The notes beneath the pieces were generated by a model. That model was not told the DNA's origin and did not search any database. It saw nothing but the letters and a program-made list of their open reading frames with translations. 64,000 bases of DNA from Sphingopyxis sp. OAS728 (GTDB lineage Bacteria; Pseudomonadota; Alphaproteobacteria; Sphingomonadales; Sphingomonadaceae), in assembly GCF_014873485.1 (NCBI RefSeq), contig NZ_JADBDT010000001.1, positions 2,108,001 through 2,172,000 on the forward strand, read 5' to 3'. Each line of letters opens with the position of its first letter. The stretch's first letter is position 1. Of the stretch, positions 54,509 through 63,342 are shown piece after piece. The position numbers and the translations under genes were made by a program.

Positions 54509-55579
54509 TCAGTTTCCCACGAGCCCCTGCGCAGCAAGCCAGCTCGCCAAAAGCGCGAAATACTCCGGCGAATCCGGACTTTCGGTGCCGTCATTCTTGG
54601 GATCGAGCGTCGTTTTGAGGTCGGCCGACATTTCCATCGCATGATCCGCGCCGGCGATCACATGCACCTGCATCTTCGGCATTCGCGACGCAATGCTCTT
54701 CAGCCGCTGTGCCGAATCGGCGACGGGCACCACCGCGTCGTCGGCGCCGTAGAGGACGAGCGTCGGGACCGTGACCGCTTCGAGATTCTTCAGCGGATCA
54801 TTCTCGATCTCCTTGCGCCAGCCGGAGACTTCGCGGTCGCGGAAGGTTTCGCCCATATAGAGATATTTGAACCACGGCTTCGTCTTGATCCCGTCGAGCT
54901 TTGCCTGCGCATCGGCGCGGGTCACGGTGCCGCGCATATAGCCGTCGACGGCCTTCCGCGCCGCCACCATCTGGTCGATGTCGGCCTGCGAATAGCCATT
55001 GGCCTTGAGGTGGTTCGTCGAGGAAAAGATCATCTGGACGTCGGCGGTGACGACCGGCGCCGACACCGCGATGACGAAGGCGATATCGGGGCTTCGCGAC
55101 GCGGCGAGCGGCGAAATCCAGCCGCCCTGGCTCAGCCCCCATGTCCCGATGCGGCGCGGATCGATGCGCGGATCGGCTTTGAGATGCTTCACCGCGGCGA
55201 TCGCATCATCGGCGAGGATCGTGAAATTGCCGCCAGCGGTTTCCGAACCCGACTCACCCGATCCACGCCGGTCATAGGCAAAGACCGCGATGCCCAGCGC
55301 GGGCAGGATCGTCTTCAGATGATCGTAGAGCGACGCCCCGCGCAGCGGCGACGACGCGCTGTGCGTCACGACGATCGCGGCGACCGGTTTGCCGCTGCGC
55401 GGCAAATAAAGCGTCCCCGACAGCTCGGCATCGCCGCTTTTGAAGCGGCTGCTCTCTGTCACGACTTCGGTTGTAGCGGGCGCGCTCCATGGCAGGCTCG
55501 GCGGCTTCGGCGCGGCCATGGCTGCTTGCAGCGAAGCGAGGCTCGCGAAGAACGCGAGCAGACCGCCGGCCCGACGCAT
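54509..55579 (-). CDS. Secreted alpha/beta hydrolase
   Basis: 356 residues with an N-terminal signal segment. Nucleophile in TWGLSQGGWISPLAA (GxSxG), and a C-terminal VLYGADDAVVPV and HVIAGADHAME for Asp and His. It starts directly after the stop of the 2OG oxygenase gene (TAA then ATG), so the two form an operon. Confidence 0.92.
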   Translation of the reverse strand: MRRAGGLLAFFASLASLQAAMAAPKPPSLPWSAPATTEVVTESSRFKSGDAELSGTLYLPRSGKPVAAIVVTHSASSPLRGASLYDHLKTILPALGIAVFAYDRRGSGESGSETAGGNFTILADDAIAAVKHLKADPRIDPRRIGTWGLSQGGWISPLAASRSPDIAFVIAVSAPVVTADVQMIFSSTNHLKANGYSQADIDQMVAARKAVDGYMRGTVTRADAQAKLDGIKTKPWFKYLYMGETFRDREVSGWRKEIENDPLKNLEAVTVPTLVLYGADDAVVPVADSAQRLKSIASRMPKMQVHVIAGADHAMEMSADLKTTLDPKNDGTESPDSPEYFALLASWLAAQGLVGN

Positions 55580-56524
55580 TTACTTCTTCAGCCCGATCTC
55601 GCGCAGCCGCTCCTGCAGATATTCGTCGGCGGTGATCGGCGTCGGATAGAGGTTCGGGTGCGAGGCGTCGACGCAGCTTTCGAGCGTTTCGATCGGATAG
55701 TCCGAGCGGAAGTGCAGGAAGAAGGGCATCGAGTAGCGCGCAACGCTGGCGCGGCCCGCGTCGGGATTGCGGACGCGGTGGGTGGTCGAGGGCAGCTTGT
55801 TGTTGGTAAGCCGCTGCAGCATGTCGCCGACATTGACCGCCATCGCCCCCGGCGGCGGCGAGACGGGAAGCCAGCTGCCGTCCTTGTCGAGAATTTCGAG
55901 CCCGGCCTCTTCGGCGCCGAGCAGCAAGGTGATCGTGTTGATATCCTCATGCGCCTCGGCGCGGATGCCCTTGGCGGGCGCTTCGACTGGCGGATAATGG
56001 AGCAGGCGCATCACGCTGTTGCCGTCGGCGACGGTGTCGTCGAAGAAATCGGGCGCGAGGCCGAGGTAGCGCGCGATGCCCGACAGGAGCCGACCGCCGA
56101 CGCGGTCGAATTCGGCGAAGAGCTTGTCGTAGGCGGTGCGAAAGCCGTCGACCTCGGTAGGCCAGACATTGTTCGGCTGCTGCGCGGCGAGGCGGTGGCC
56201 CGCGGGCAGGTCGCGGCCGACGTGCCAGAATTCCTTGAGGTCGACTTCCTTCGCGCCCTTGGCAATCTCGGTCCCGAACGGGGTGTAGCCGCGCGCGCCG
56301 CCGCCGCCGGCGATATGATAGGCGCGCTTGGTTTCCTCGGGCAGCGCGAAAAAGGCCTTCGCCTTGGTCCAGGCTTCGTCGATCAGCGCGGGGTCGATGC
56401 CATGATCGGTGATCATCGCGAAGCCGAAGCGTTCGAACGACGCCCCGAAATCCTTTGCGAACTGGTCGGCGGGGAGCGACATGGAAATGACGGGAACGGC
56501 AGCGGTCATGAAAGATAAGTCCAT
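55580..56524 (-). CDS. 2-oxoglutarate-Fe(II) oxygenase, isopenicillin N synthase family
   Basis: 314 residues from ATG 56524; ATG 56509 is an alternative start. Iron ligands: AHEDINTITLL (H, D) and STTHRV (H); RASVARYSMPFF gives the 2OG-binding Arg-x-Ser. The DIOX_N part is at the start (VPVISMSL, FGFAMITDHG). Oxidises an unknown small substrate. Operon with the hydrolase. Confidence 0.92.
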   Translation of the reverse strand: MDLSFMTAAVPVISMSLPADQFAKDFGASFERFGFAMITDHGIDPALIDEAWTKAKAFFALPEETKRAYHIAGGGGARGYTPFGTEIAKGAKEVDLKEFWHVGRDLPAGHRLAAQQPNNVWPTEVDGFRTAYDKLFAEFDRVGGRLLSGIARYLGLAPDFFDDTVADGNSVMRLLHYPPVEAPAKGIRAEAHEDINTITLLLGAEEAGLEILDKDGSWLPVSPPPGAMAVNVGDMLQRLTNNKLPSTTHRVRNPDAGRASVARYSMPFFLHFRSDYPIETLESCVDASHPNLYPTPITADEYLQERLREIGLKK

Positions 56525-56643
56525 TTGATAAGGGGCGGCGCCCGTCGGGGCGCGTCATGAGTCGCGATTTAGGCGCTGCCCGCCCGCGATTAAAGGGAAA
56601 AAGGCGGTTTCGTCCCGCGCGCCGCTCGGCTAAGCCCGCCGCC

Positions 56644-57069
56644 ATGGCAAAGCAATATTGGCTGATGAAATCCGAACCCGACGCCTATCCGTGGGAGCAA
56701 CTCGTGCGGGAAGGCACTGGGATGTGGGACGGGGTGCGCAATCACACCGCGAAACTGAACCTGATGGCGATGAAAGTCGGCGACGAGGCGCTCTTTTATC
56801 ACAGCAATATTGGCAAGGAATGCGTGGGGATCATGCGCGTAACCGAAACCGCCTCGCCCGATCCGACCGCCGAAGAGGGCTCGCCCTGGGTCATCGTTCG
56901 GGTCTCGCCGGTGCGCGCGCTGAAGCATCCGGTGACGCTCGCGGCGATCAAGGCCGACCCGGCGCTGGCCGACATGGACCTGATCCGCCAGTCGCGGCTG
57001 TCGGTCGGGCGCGTGACGCCCGCCGAGTGGAAGCATATCCTGAAGAAGTCGGAGAAGCCCGAGGGCTGA
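56644..57069 (+). CDS. EVE domain protein
   Basis: 141 residues from ATG 56644. KQYWLMKSEPDAYPWEQL, GMWDGVRNHTAKLNLMAM and LFYHSNIGKECVGIMRV are classic EVE-domain motifs, a PUA-like fold thought to bind modified bases in nucleic acid. Confidence 0.95.
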   Translation: MAKQYWLMKSEPDAYPWEQLVREGTGMWDGVRNHTAKLNLMAMKVGDEALFYHSNIGKECVGIMRVTETASPDPTAEEGSPWVIVRVSPVRALKHPVTLAAIKADPALADMDLIRQSRLSVGRVTPAEWKHILKKSEKPEG

Positions 57070-57090
57070 GCCAGCGCGTAATGCGGGCGT

Positions 57091-57417
57091 TTATTTCGCC
57101 AGCTTCGCCCGCAAATGGTCGGCGACCGAGGGATGCAGCGGATTGGTGAATTCGCAGCCGTAATTATTGCCGTCCTGCCGGCGCACCACGGCCTCCATCG
57201 GTTGCAGCCCGGGCAGGTTTACCCAGATATGCTTGCCGATCGCCTGGCGCGAAAAGGTGAACATACGGAATCCGTTCGCCGACAGGTCGAACAGCTCGGC
57301 GTCGAACGGGTTTGAACCTGCTTCACGAAAACGGGCGCGCCCGTCGATCGACGTGCGCTCGGCGCGGCGCGCTGGCGTGGGCGCCTTTTTGACCCCGATG
57401 GTGCGATTTCCCAACAC
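57091..57417 (-). CDS. Short PilZ-like domain protein
   Basis: 108 residues from GTG 57417. ERTSIDGRARFREAG, AELFDLSANGFRMFTF and a GCEFTNPL end match a PilZ barrel; the DLSANG is the DxSxxG motif, and an arginine pair is nearby in ARRAERTS. A possible c-di-GMP receptor. Second PilZ gene in the window. Confidence 0.78.
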   Translation of the reverse strand: MLGNRTIGVKKAPTPARRAERTSIDGRARFREAGSNPFDAELFDLSANGFRMFTFSRQAIGKHIWVNLPGLQPMEAVVRRQDGNNYGCEFTNPLHPSVADHLRAKLAK

Positions 57418-57501
57418 TGCTTTGGTCCCAGCGTAGTTTTGATTCGCCGCTTTTACGCCGCCGTTGGTTACCTCAAAGTGAAGGAATATGGTGAAATTCT
57501 C

Positions 57502-58089
57502 TTATACTGGCGGCCGGTCACCGACCGTCATCAAGTGGCTGGGGAAGGGCGTGACGAGTTGCACCGCGTCGCGCCATTCGGCGGTCAGCCAGCGCTCATG
57601 ATCCTCTGCATGCAGGATCAGCGGCATCGCGCCGGGGGCGAGGCGTTCGAGCAGCCCGTTCGGATCGGTCGTCAGCAGCGCGAAGCCCGGCCAATCCTCA
57701 TTCTGGCGCTGGATGCCGGCGAAAGCGAAGATCGGCCGGCCCGAAATCGACGCCCAGCGCTGGCGCTTCGCACCCGCCGGCCCCGACCACAGGGCAAAGC
57801 TTGTCGCCGGGACCAGGCAACGCAATTCGGGATGGCGCAGCGTACCGATCCAGAAGGGGCTCGACAGGTTGCGGACCGTCGCGACGGGCTGTGTGCCCTG
57901 CGGCGGCGGCGGGACACCCCACAGCTTCGGACGCAGGTAACGGCGCGGTCCGCCGCGGCTGTCGGGCGCGATCACCGGCGCGGGACGGCCGGGCGTGACA
58001 TAGTCGCCCGTCCAGGGGTCATCGCCCGCATCGACGCCGAAAACGTCCGAAATCTGCGCGGCGGCGGCATCGAGCCGGTAGAGCTGCAT
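57502..58089 (-). CDS. SRAP (YedK/HMCES)-like protein lacking the catalytic cysteine
   Basis: 195 residues from ATG 58089, three bases after the arfB stop. SRAP proteins normally begin Met-Cys, the Cys forming a link with abasic DNA. Here the second residue is Gln (MQLYRLD). N74 (TVRNLSSPFW) and H160 (MPLILH) match the YedK active-site positions, but the Glu of the RCLVPAxGFYEW motif is replaced (RCLVPATSFALW). The fold is kept while two key residues are gone, so it is likely catalytically altered or a DNA-binding relic. Confidence 0.85.
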   Translation of the reverse strand: MQLYRLDAAAAQISDVFGVDAGDDPWTGDYVTPGRPAPVIAPDSRGGPRRYLRPKLWGVPPPPQGTQPVATVRNLSSPFWIGTLRHPELRCLVPATSFALWSGPAGAKRQRWASISGRPIFAFAGIQRQNEDWPGFALLTTDPNGLLERLAPGAMPLILHAEDHERWLTAEWRDAVQLVTPFPSHLMTVGDRPPV

Positions 58090-58091
58090 GC

Positions 58092-58490
58092 TTAGTCGAC
58101 GCGCACGCGGCCGCGGCCGGCCTTGACCGAACTCCGCGCCTTCTTGGTATCGACGCGCTTCGCCTTGGCCGCCTTGCTGGGCTTGGTCTTGATCCGCCGT
58201 TCGGGACGGACGAGCGCGGCGTCGACCAGTTCGTTCAGCCGCGCACGCGCGTCGGCGCGATTGGCTTCCTGCGTGCGGAAACTGCGTGCGAGGATGACGA
58301 GTTCGCCCGCGGCGGTCATCTTGCTTCCCGCAAGTGCCTTCAGCCGCCGATAGGCATCGGGCGCGAGCCCCAGTGCAAAAACGTCGACGCGCAGCTGGCA
58401 CGCGGTCGCGACCTTGTTGACATTCTGGCCCCCCGGACCCGACCCAGCGAGGAACTTCTCGCTGATCGCACTTTCGGGGATCTCAGCCAC
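58092..58490 (-). CDS. arfB: Alternative ribosome-rescue factor ArfB (class I release factor-like)
   Basis: 132 residues from GTG 58490, overlapping the pseudouridine synthase stop. The GGQ motif is in GSGPGGQNVNKVAT, and the lysine/arginine-rich tail enters the mRNA channel. It frees peptides from stalled ribosomes. A longer frame upstream lies inside rluA-like sequence and is rejected. Confidence 0.93.
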   Translation of the reverse strand: MAEIPESAISEKFLAGSGPGGQNVNKVATACQLRVDVFALGLAPDAYRRLKALAGSKMTAAGELVILARSFRTQEANRADARARLNELVDAALVRPERRIKTKPSKAAKAKRVDTKKARSSVKAGRGRVRVD

Positions 58491-59166
58491 GCGTCGGCTC
58501 CGCTCCCTCCGGCGCCGCGAAGCCCAGCGCGATAAAGCTGTCGGGGAACGGTGCCTCGGCAATTATTGACGGCTTGACGTCACGTTTTACGACCAGCCGT
58601 TCGGCGTGGAGCAGGGTGCGCGTTTTCGTGCCGCCACGTCCGTAAACGGGATCGCCGACGAGCGGAAAACCGAGCCCTTCGAGCGCGTGGACGCGCAGCT
58701 GGTGGGTGCGGCCGGTTTCGGGGCGGAAGCGCAGCAGGCTGCGGTCGCCGACGACGGCGAGTTTTTCCCAATGCGAGACCGACGGCTTGCCTTTCGGGTC
58801 GCCAACCATGCGCCAGCCCTCTTCGGCAGTCGAGACCTTGGCGAGCGCGATATCGATCGTGCCGCTGTCGCCCTCGGGCACGCCGTCGACGATCGCGAGA
58901 TATTGCTTTTCGACCTCACGGCCTTCGAAGGCGCGCGTGAAGCGGCCATGCGCCTTGGGATTGCGCGCAAGCAGCAGGCAGCCCGAGGTGTCGCGGTCGA
59001 GCCGATGGACGGCGAGCGGCCAGCGCTTGAAACCGAAGCGCAAGGAATCGAGATGGTTTTCAAGGCTGAGGCTGCCGTCGCGCGGCGCGTCGACGGGAAG
59101 CCCCGCCGGTTTGTCGATGACGAGGGCTTCGCCATCGAGGAAAAGGATGCGGTCTGAAAGGAGCAT
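58483..59166 (-). CDS. RluA-family pseudouridine synthase
   Basis: 227 residues. The catalytic Asp is in HRLDRDTSGCLLLARN, with [26 protein letters not shown] further on. It pseudouridylates a 23S rRNA or tRNA position; which one cannot be told. No S4 domain is present. Confidence 0.95.
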   Translation of the reverse strand: MLLSDRILFLDGEALVIDKPAGLPVDAPRDGSLSLENHLDSLRFGFKRWPLAVHRLDRDTSGCLLLARNPKAHGRFTRAFEGREVEKQYLAIVDGVPEGDSGTIDIALAKVSTAEEGWRMVGDPKGKPSVSHWEKLAVVGDRSLLRFRPETGRTHQLRVHALEGLGFPLVGDPVYGRGGTKTRTLLHAERLVVKRDVKPSIIAEAPFPDSFIALGFAAPEGAEPTRG

Positions 59167-59190
59167 GGCGCGCTATAGGCGGCCTGCCCC

Positions 59191-59991
59191 TTAGTCGAAA
59201 GCGTAAACATCCATCGCGAGCAGCCCATAGGTGACGCTGTGGTGCAGGCGTTCGGCATGGAGGGCGGTCCCGCCTGCTCCCATCGCGACGAACAGCGGCA
59301 ATATATGGTCGGGCGTCGGATGGTTGTCGGCGCCGTGCGGCGCGCGTTCGACGCTGTGGAGCACGTCGTCGACCACGCCGGCCGCCATGCGGTCGGCGAC
59401 CCAGTCGGTGAAGTCGGTGACCCATGCCGGCGCCGGGGCGTCGATCGGCAGGCGCGCCGAGAAGAGCGCCCGGAGGTTGTGCGTGATGCTGCCCGATCCG
59501 ACAATCAACACGCCGTCGTCGCGCAAAGGCACAAGCGCCTGTCCGAGCGCATAATGCCATTCGGGCGAAGCGTTCGACGCAATCGAGAGCTGGACCACCG
59601 GGATGTCCGCCTCGGGGTATACGAGCGACAGTGGCACCCATGCGCCATGGTCGAGGCCGCGCTCGGGATCGGCGGTGACGGAGAGGCCATGTCCCGCGAG
59701 CAATTCGACGACGCGCTCCGCCAACGCCGGATCGCCCGGCGCCGGATAGCGCATCGCGAAAAGCTCGTCGGGAAAGCCACCAAAGTCGTGGATCGTAGGT
59801 GGCGCGGGCGATGCGGTGACGGTCGCACGGCCGCCCTGATACGCGGCATCGTGATGCGCCGACACGACGAGGATCGCGCGCGGACGCGGCAATTGGCTAC
59901 CCAGCCCGGCGAGGAAAGTCCGCGCCGGGCTGGGCTCGAGCGCCATCATCGGCGAGCCATGCGAAAGGAAAAGGCTCGGGAGACGGCGCAT
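59191..59991 (-). CDS. LigB-like extradiol dioxygenase (DODA type)
   Basis: 266 residues. PSLFLSHGSPMMALEPS is the metal-binding start (His), and SAHHDA and IVGSGSITHNL carry further His residues of class III extradiol enzymes. Such enzymes open catechol or DOPA rings; this group is often annotated 4,5-DOPA dioxygenase. Confidence 0.92.
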   Translation of the reverse strand: MRRLPSLFLSHGSPMMALEPSPARTFLAGLGSQLPRPRAILVVSAHHDAAYQGGRATVTASPAPPTIHDFGGFPDELFAMRYPAPGDPALAERVVELLAGHGLSVTADPERGLDHGAWVPLSLVYPEADIPVVQLSIASNASPEWHYALGQALVPLRDDGVLIVGSGSITHNLRALFSARLPIDAPAPAWVTDFTDWVADRMAAGVVDDVLHSVERAPHGADNHPTPDHILPLFVAMGAGGTALHAERLHHSVTYGLLAMDVYAFD

Positions 59992-59995
59992 CGGT

Positions 59996-60598
59996 TCAGG
60001 CGATCAGCTTGGCGGCGGTGCGTGCCACGCGGTCGCCGAGATAGCGGGCACCGGCGAGGTCGGCCTCGCCCGGCTGGCGCGATCCGTCGGCACCGGCGAT
60101 CGTCGTCGCGCCATAGGGTGCGCCGCCCTTCACTTCTTCGACACCCATCTGGCCGGCAAAGCCATAATCGAGCCCGACGATCGTCATGCCGAAGTGGATG
60201 AGGTTGGTGAGGACCGAAAAGAGCGTCGTTTCCTGACCGCCATGCTGCGACCCGGTCGAGGTGAAGGCCGCACCGACCTTGCCATTCAGCTTGCCCTGCG
60301 CCCAGACGCCGCCGGCGGTGTCCCAGAAGCTCGCCATCTGGCTCGACATGCGGCCGAAGCGCGTCGGCGTGCCGACGACGATCGCGTCGTAATCGGCGAG
60401 TTCATTGGGGTCGCTCAGCAGCGGGTGCGCGGTGTCGGTCTTGAAGCCCGCGGCCTGAACGACCGCGGCGGGGGCGGTTTCCGCAACGCGGCGGATGTCG
60501 ACCTCGGCGCCCGCGGCGCGCGCGCCCTCGGCGACGGCGTCGGCCATCTGTTCGACATGCCCATAGCTCGAATAATAAAGCACCAGTACCTTGGCCAT
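59996..60598 (-). CDS. wrbA: NAD(P)H:quinone oxidoreductase WrbA
   Basis: 200 residues from ATG 60598 (a second ATG three bases upstream is equally possible; AAGGA precedes both). Flavodoxin-fold FMN site in [34 protein letters not shown] and [12 protein letters not shown]. WrbA reduces quinones by two electrons. It starts right after the dioxygenase gene. Confidence 0.94.
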   Translation of the reverse strand: MAKVLVLYYSSYGHVEQMADAVAEGARAAGAEVDIRRVAETAPAAVVQAAGFKTDTAHPLLSDPNELADYDAIVVGTPTRFGRMSSQMASFWDTAGGVWAQGKLNGKVGAAFTSTGSQHGGQETTLFSVLTNLIHFGMTIVGLDYGFAGQMGVEEVKGGAPYGATTIAGADGSRQPGEADLAGARYLGDRVARTAAKLIA

Positions 60599-60663
60599 CA
60601 TCCAGTCCTTTCGTTCAAATGAAGCCGCCGCCGCGGGAGGAAGGCGCGGCGGCGGCAGGGAGA

Positions 60664-61260
60664 TCAGGCGGCCTGCTTCAGACCGTCGATTGCGGTGGTC
60701 GCCTGGTTGATCGCTTCGCCGTTCATCATCTGCTGGTCGGCGGCGATGATGTGGACATCGGTGATGCCGACGAAGCCGAGCACGTGGCGCAGATAGCCGG
60801 TGGCGAAATCATAGTCGCTGCCGACGGGGACACCGCCCGAGGTGACGACGAGATAGGCCTTCTTGCCCTTTAGCAGGCCTTCGGGGCCGGCTTCGGTATA
60901 GCGGAAGGTCTTGCGGGCGCGTGCGATGAGGTCGATCCACGCCTTCAGCGCAGCGGGAATGCTGAAATTATAGATGGGCACGCCGATGACGATCGTGTCG
61001 GCGGCTTCGAGTTCGGCGATCATCTCGTCCGATGCGGCGAGCGCGGCTTTCTGGTCGTCCGAACGGTCGGCATCGTCGGTGAAATTGGCGCCGACCCAGT
61101 TTTCGGTCAGCAATGCCGGCGGGGTGTTGGCGAGGTCGCGGTGGGTAACGGCGGCCCCATAGCCCTGTTCGACCAGACGGGTCACGAGCTGGTCGGTCAG
61201 CTGGCGGCTCGTCGAACCGGCATGGCGGGCACTCGAATCGATGCGGAGAATATGGCTCAT
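60664..61260 (-). CDS. azoR: FMN-dependent NADH-azoreductase
   Basis: 198 residues from ATG 61260 (AAGGAGCAGC upstream). [21 protein letters not shown] and [22 protein letters not shown] (residues about 85-105) are azoreductase signatures; [13 protein letters not shown] follows. It transfers electrons from NADH to quinones or azo compounds. It lies with wrbA and the pirin gene, a likely electrophile/quinone-stress set. Confidence 0.94.
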   Translation of the reverse strand: MSHILRIDSSARHAGSTSRQLTDQLVTRLVEQGYGAAVTHRDLANTPPALLTENWVGANFTDDADRSDDQKAALAASDEMIAELEAADTIVIGVPIYNFSIPAALKAWIDLIARARKTFRYTEAGPEGLLKGKKAYLVVTSGGVPVGSDYDFATGYLRHVLGFVGITDVHIIAADQQMMNGEAINQATTAIDGLKQAA

Positions 61261-61377
61261 CTTGCTGCTCCTTGGATTGCACTGGGAGGGAGGGGTGCCG
61301 CGAGTTCCGGGGGAAACTCGCGGCACAGGGTGGATCGCCGCCGAGGGAGGGGTTTGGCGGCGACCCGGGGGGCTTCG

Positions 61378-62073
61378 TCAGAGGCTGTCCACGAGCACCA
61401 GTTCGGCGTCGTCGAGCGCTTCGACCGTGATCGTGCCGACATCGCGGAGTGCGATGCCGTCGCGGGGGTCGGCATCCGTGCCATTGACGCGGATGCGGCC
61501 CTTGGCGGCGACCAGATAGGCGTGGCGCCCGGCTTCGAGGTCGTAAGAGACGCTTGTCCCGGCGTTCACCGTTGCTGCGGCGACACGGGCATTGGCACGG
61601 ATCGGCAGGGCTTCGTCGCCCTCGATGCCGCTGGCGAGCGTCACAAACTGTCCCGACCGGTCGGCCTTGGGGAATTGGCGCGCGCCCCAGCCGGGATTGC
61701 CGCCATCACGGTCGGGCATGATCCAGATCTGGAACAGCGTCGTTTCCTCATCCTCGAGGTTGAACTCGCTGTGCGTCACGCCGGTGCCGGCGCTCATGAC
61801 CTGGACATCGCCCGCTGCGGTGCGGCCGCTGTTGCCCATGGAGTCGCGGTGCGTGATCGCGCCGGTGCGGACATAGGTGATGATTTCCATGTCGCGGTGC
61901 GGGTGCGGGGGGAAACCCGACTGCGCCGCGATGGCATCATCGTTCCAGACGCGCAGCGCGCCCCAGCCCATCCGCTTCGGATCGTGATAATTGGCGAACG
62001 AAAAGTGATGACGGGCGTCGAGCCAGCCGTGGTTGGCGTGGCCCAGCGTGTCGAATTTGCGGATATCGATCAT
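61378..62073 (-). CDS. Pirin family protein
   Basis: 231 residues from ATG 62073. Cupin metal site in FPPHPHRDMEIITYV and AGTGVTHSEFN (three His and a Glu) is intact. Bacterial pirins act as quercetinases or redox-linked regulators. It diverges from the LysR gene at 62215, which is the likely regulator. Confidence 0.94.
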   Translation of the reverse strand: MIDIRKFDTLGHANHGWLDARHHFSFANYHDPKRMGWGALRVWNDDAIAAQSGFPPHPHRDMEIITYVRTGAITHRDSMGNSGRTAAGDVQVMSAGTGVTHSEFNLEDEETTLFQIWIMPDRDGGNPGWGARQFPKADRSGQFVTLASGIEGDEALPIRANARVAAATVNAGTSVSYDLEAGRHAYLVAAKGRIRVNGTDADPRDGIALRDVGTITVEALDDAELVLVDSL

Positions 62074-62158
62074 TGGCCTTGTCCTTATCCTTGTCACCGC
62101 CCCGGCATTTTTCAGTGCCCGGCGGCGTTCATCTGTTGAGGACAAAATAGTCATTGGG

Positions 62159-62200
62159 ATCGTTTCGAAAATAGCATAGATGGAAAACCATCGTTTCCAA
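62159..62200. promoter_or_regulatory. Candidate LysR-type binding region between pirin and LysR genes
   Basis: An exact inverted repeat GATGGAAAACCATC spans 62179-62192, and TTTCGAAA is at 62163-62170. Similar ATCGTTTCG and ATCGTTTCC runs flank it. It lies in the divergent region where a LysR protein would bind. Confidence 0.55.
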
Positions 62201-62214
62201 TCAGGAGCTATTGC

Positions 62215-63162
62215 GTGGCACTTCCCGACTATGAAGGCTGGGCCTGTTTTGTGGCTGTCGCCGACGGCGGCAGCTTTACCGCCGCGGCGGCTTCGCTCGG
62301 CCTATCGAAGGCAAGCGTGTCGAAGGCGGTGACGCGGCTCGAGGCGTCGCTCGGCATCACCCTGCTGCACAGGAGCTCGCGCGTCGTCGCGGTGTCGACC
62401 GCGGGCGCGGGGCTACTTGACGAGGCGCGCGCGATGGTGGTGGCGGCGACCGCGGCGACCGAAGCGGCGCGCGGCGACCGCATCGACCTCGCGGGCCCGA
62501 TCCGCCTCGCGGCGCCGATGAGCTTCGGGATCAAGGTGCTCGGCCCGCCGCTCGCCGCGTTCCTCGAACAGCATCCGGCGGTCGAGATCGAGGTGCTGCT
62601 GAGCGATGCACGCCACGACCCGGTCGCCGAGGGGATCGACCTGACGCTGCGCATCGCGCCGCTCGCCGATTCGAGCCTACTCGCGCGCACGATCGCCCCG
62701 GTCGCGGCGTCGGTGATCGCCAGCCCCGGCTATCTGGAGAAGCATGGCACGCCGAAACATCCGCTCGAACTCGCGGGCCACCGGCTGATCGGATACGGTC
62801 ACCGGCAGCGCGCGATGCCGCTGCACTTCCATCGCAAGGGCGAGGAGGCGACCGTGCTGCCGACCGGGCCGCTGTTTGCCAACAATGGCGACGTGGCGGT
62901 GCCGCTGGTGGTTGCCGGCGTGGGAATCGCCGCGCTGCCCGACTTCATCGCCGCCGAGGCGCTGGCGTCGGGCGCGGTCGTCCCGATCCTGACCGACTGG
63001 TCGCTCCCGCAGTCGCACCTGCACCTTCTCTCGCCGCCGTCACGCCTCCGCCCCGCACGCGTGCGCGCGCTCTCGGACCATCTCGTCGACACGCTGAAGA
63101 TGTCCTGTACCGGGGCACATGACCGCTATGTGACGCTTCACCATGACCGCAAAACGGCCTGA
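62215..63162 (+). CDS. LysR family transcriptional regulator
   Basis: 315 residues from GTG 62215, with AGGAG seven bases upstream. N-terminal winged HTH (GWACFVAVADGGSFTAAAASL, SKASVSKAVTRLEASLG) and a periplasmic-binding-like C-terminal domain. Divergent from the pirin gene, and likely controls the pirin-azoR-wrbA set. Confidence 0.94.
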   Translation: MALPDYEGWACFVAVADGGSFTAAAASLGLSKASVSKAVTRLEASLGITLLHRSSRVVAVSTAGAGLLDEARAMVVAATAATEAARGDRIDLAGPIRLAAPMSFGIKVLGPPLAAFLEQHPAVEIEVLLSDARHDPVAEGIDLTLRIAPLADSSLLARTIAPVAASVIASPGYLEKHGTPKHPLELAGHRLIGYGHRQRAMPLHFHRKGEEATVLPTGPLFANNGDVAVPLVVAGVGIAALPDFIAAEALASGAVVPILTDWSLPQSHLHLLSPPSRLRPARVRALSDHLVDTLKMSCTGAHDRYVTLHHDRKTA

Positions 63163-63184
63163 ACCACTGTTGCAAAATGGCCGC

Positions 63185-63219
63185 GACTCGCGGACTTCTG
63201 CGGGTTAAATCAAAATTAA
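63185..63219 (+). promoter_or_regulatory. CtrA box and GANTC site upstream of ctrA
   Basis: TTAA (63205-63208), seven bases, TTAA (63216-63219) is the CtrA recognition pattern, and GACTC (63185-63189) is a CcrM-type GANTC methylation site. In Caulobacter the ctrA promoter is controlled by both; the same arrangement is seen here 120-160 bases before the gene. Confidence 0.75.
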
Positions 63220-63342
63220 CCTTTTCCCTTCATTAGTTTCGTGGTTAATGTTCCGGCAGTCCTGCAACGGGGGGTTGGTCGGTGACATCCTTGATGGTCA
63301 CGCGATCGGTTCGCGGGATTATCGTGGAAAAAGGGGTGCCCA

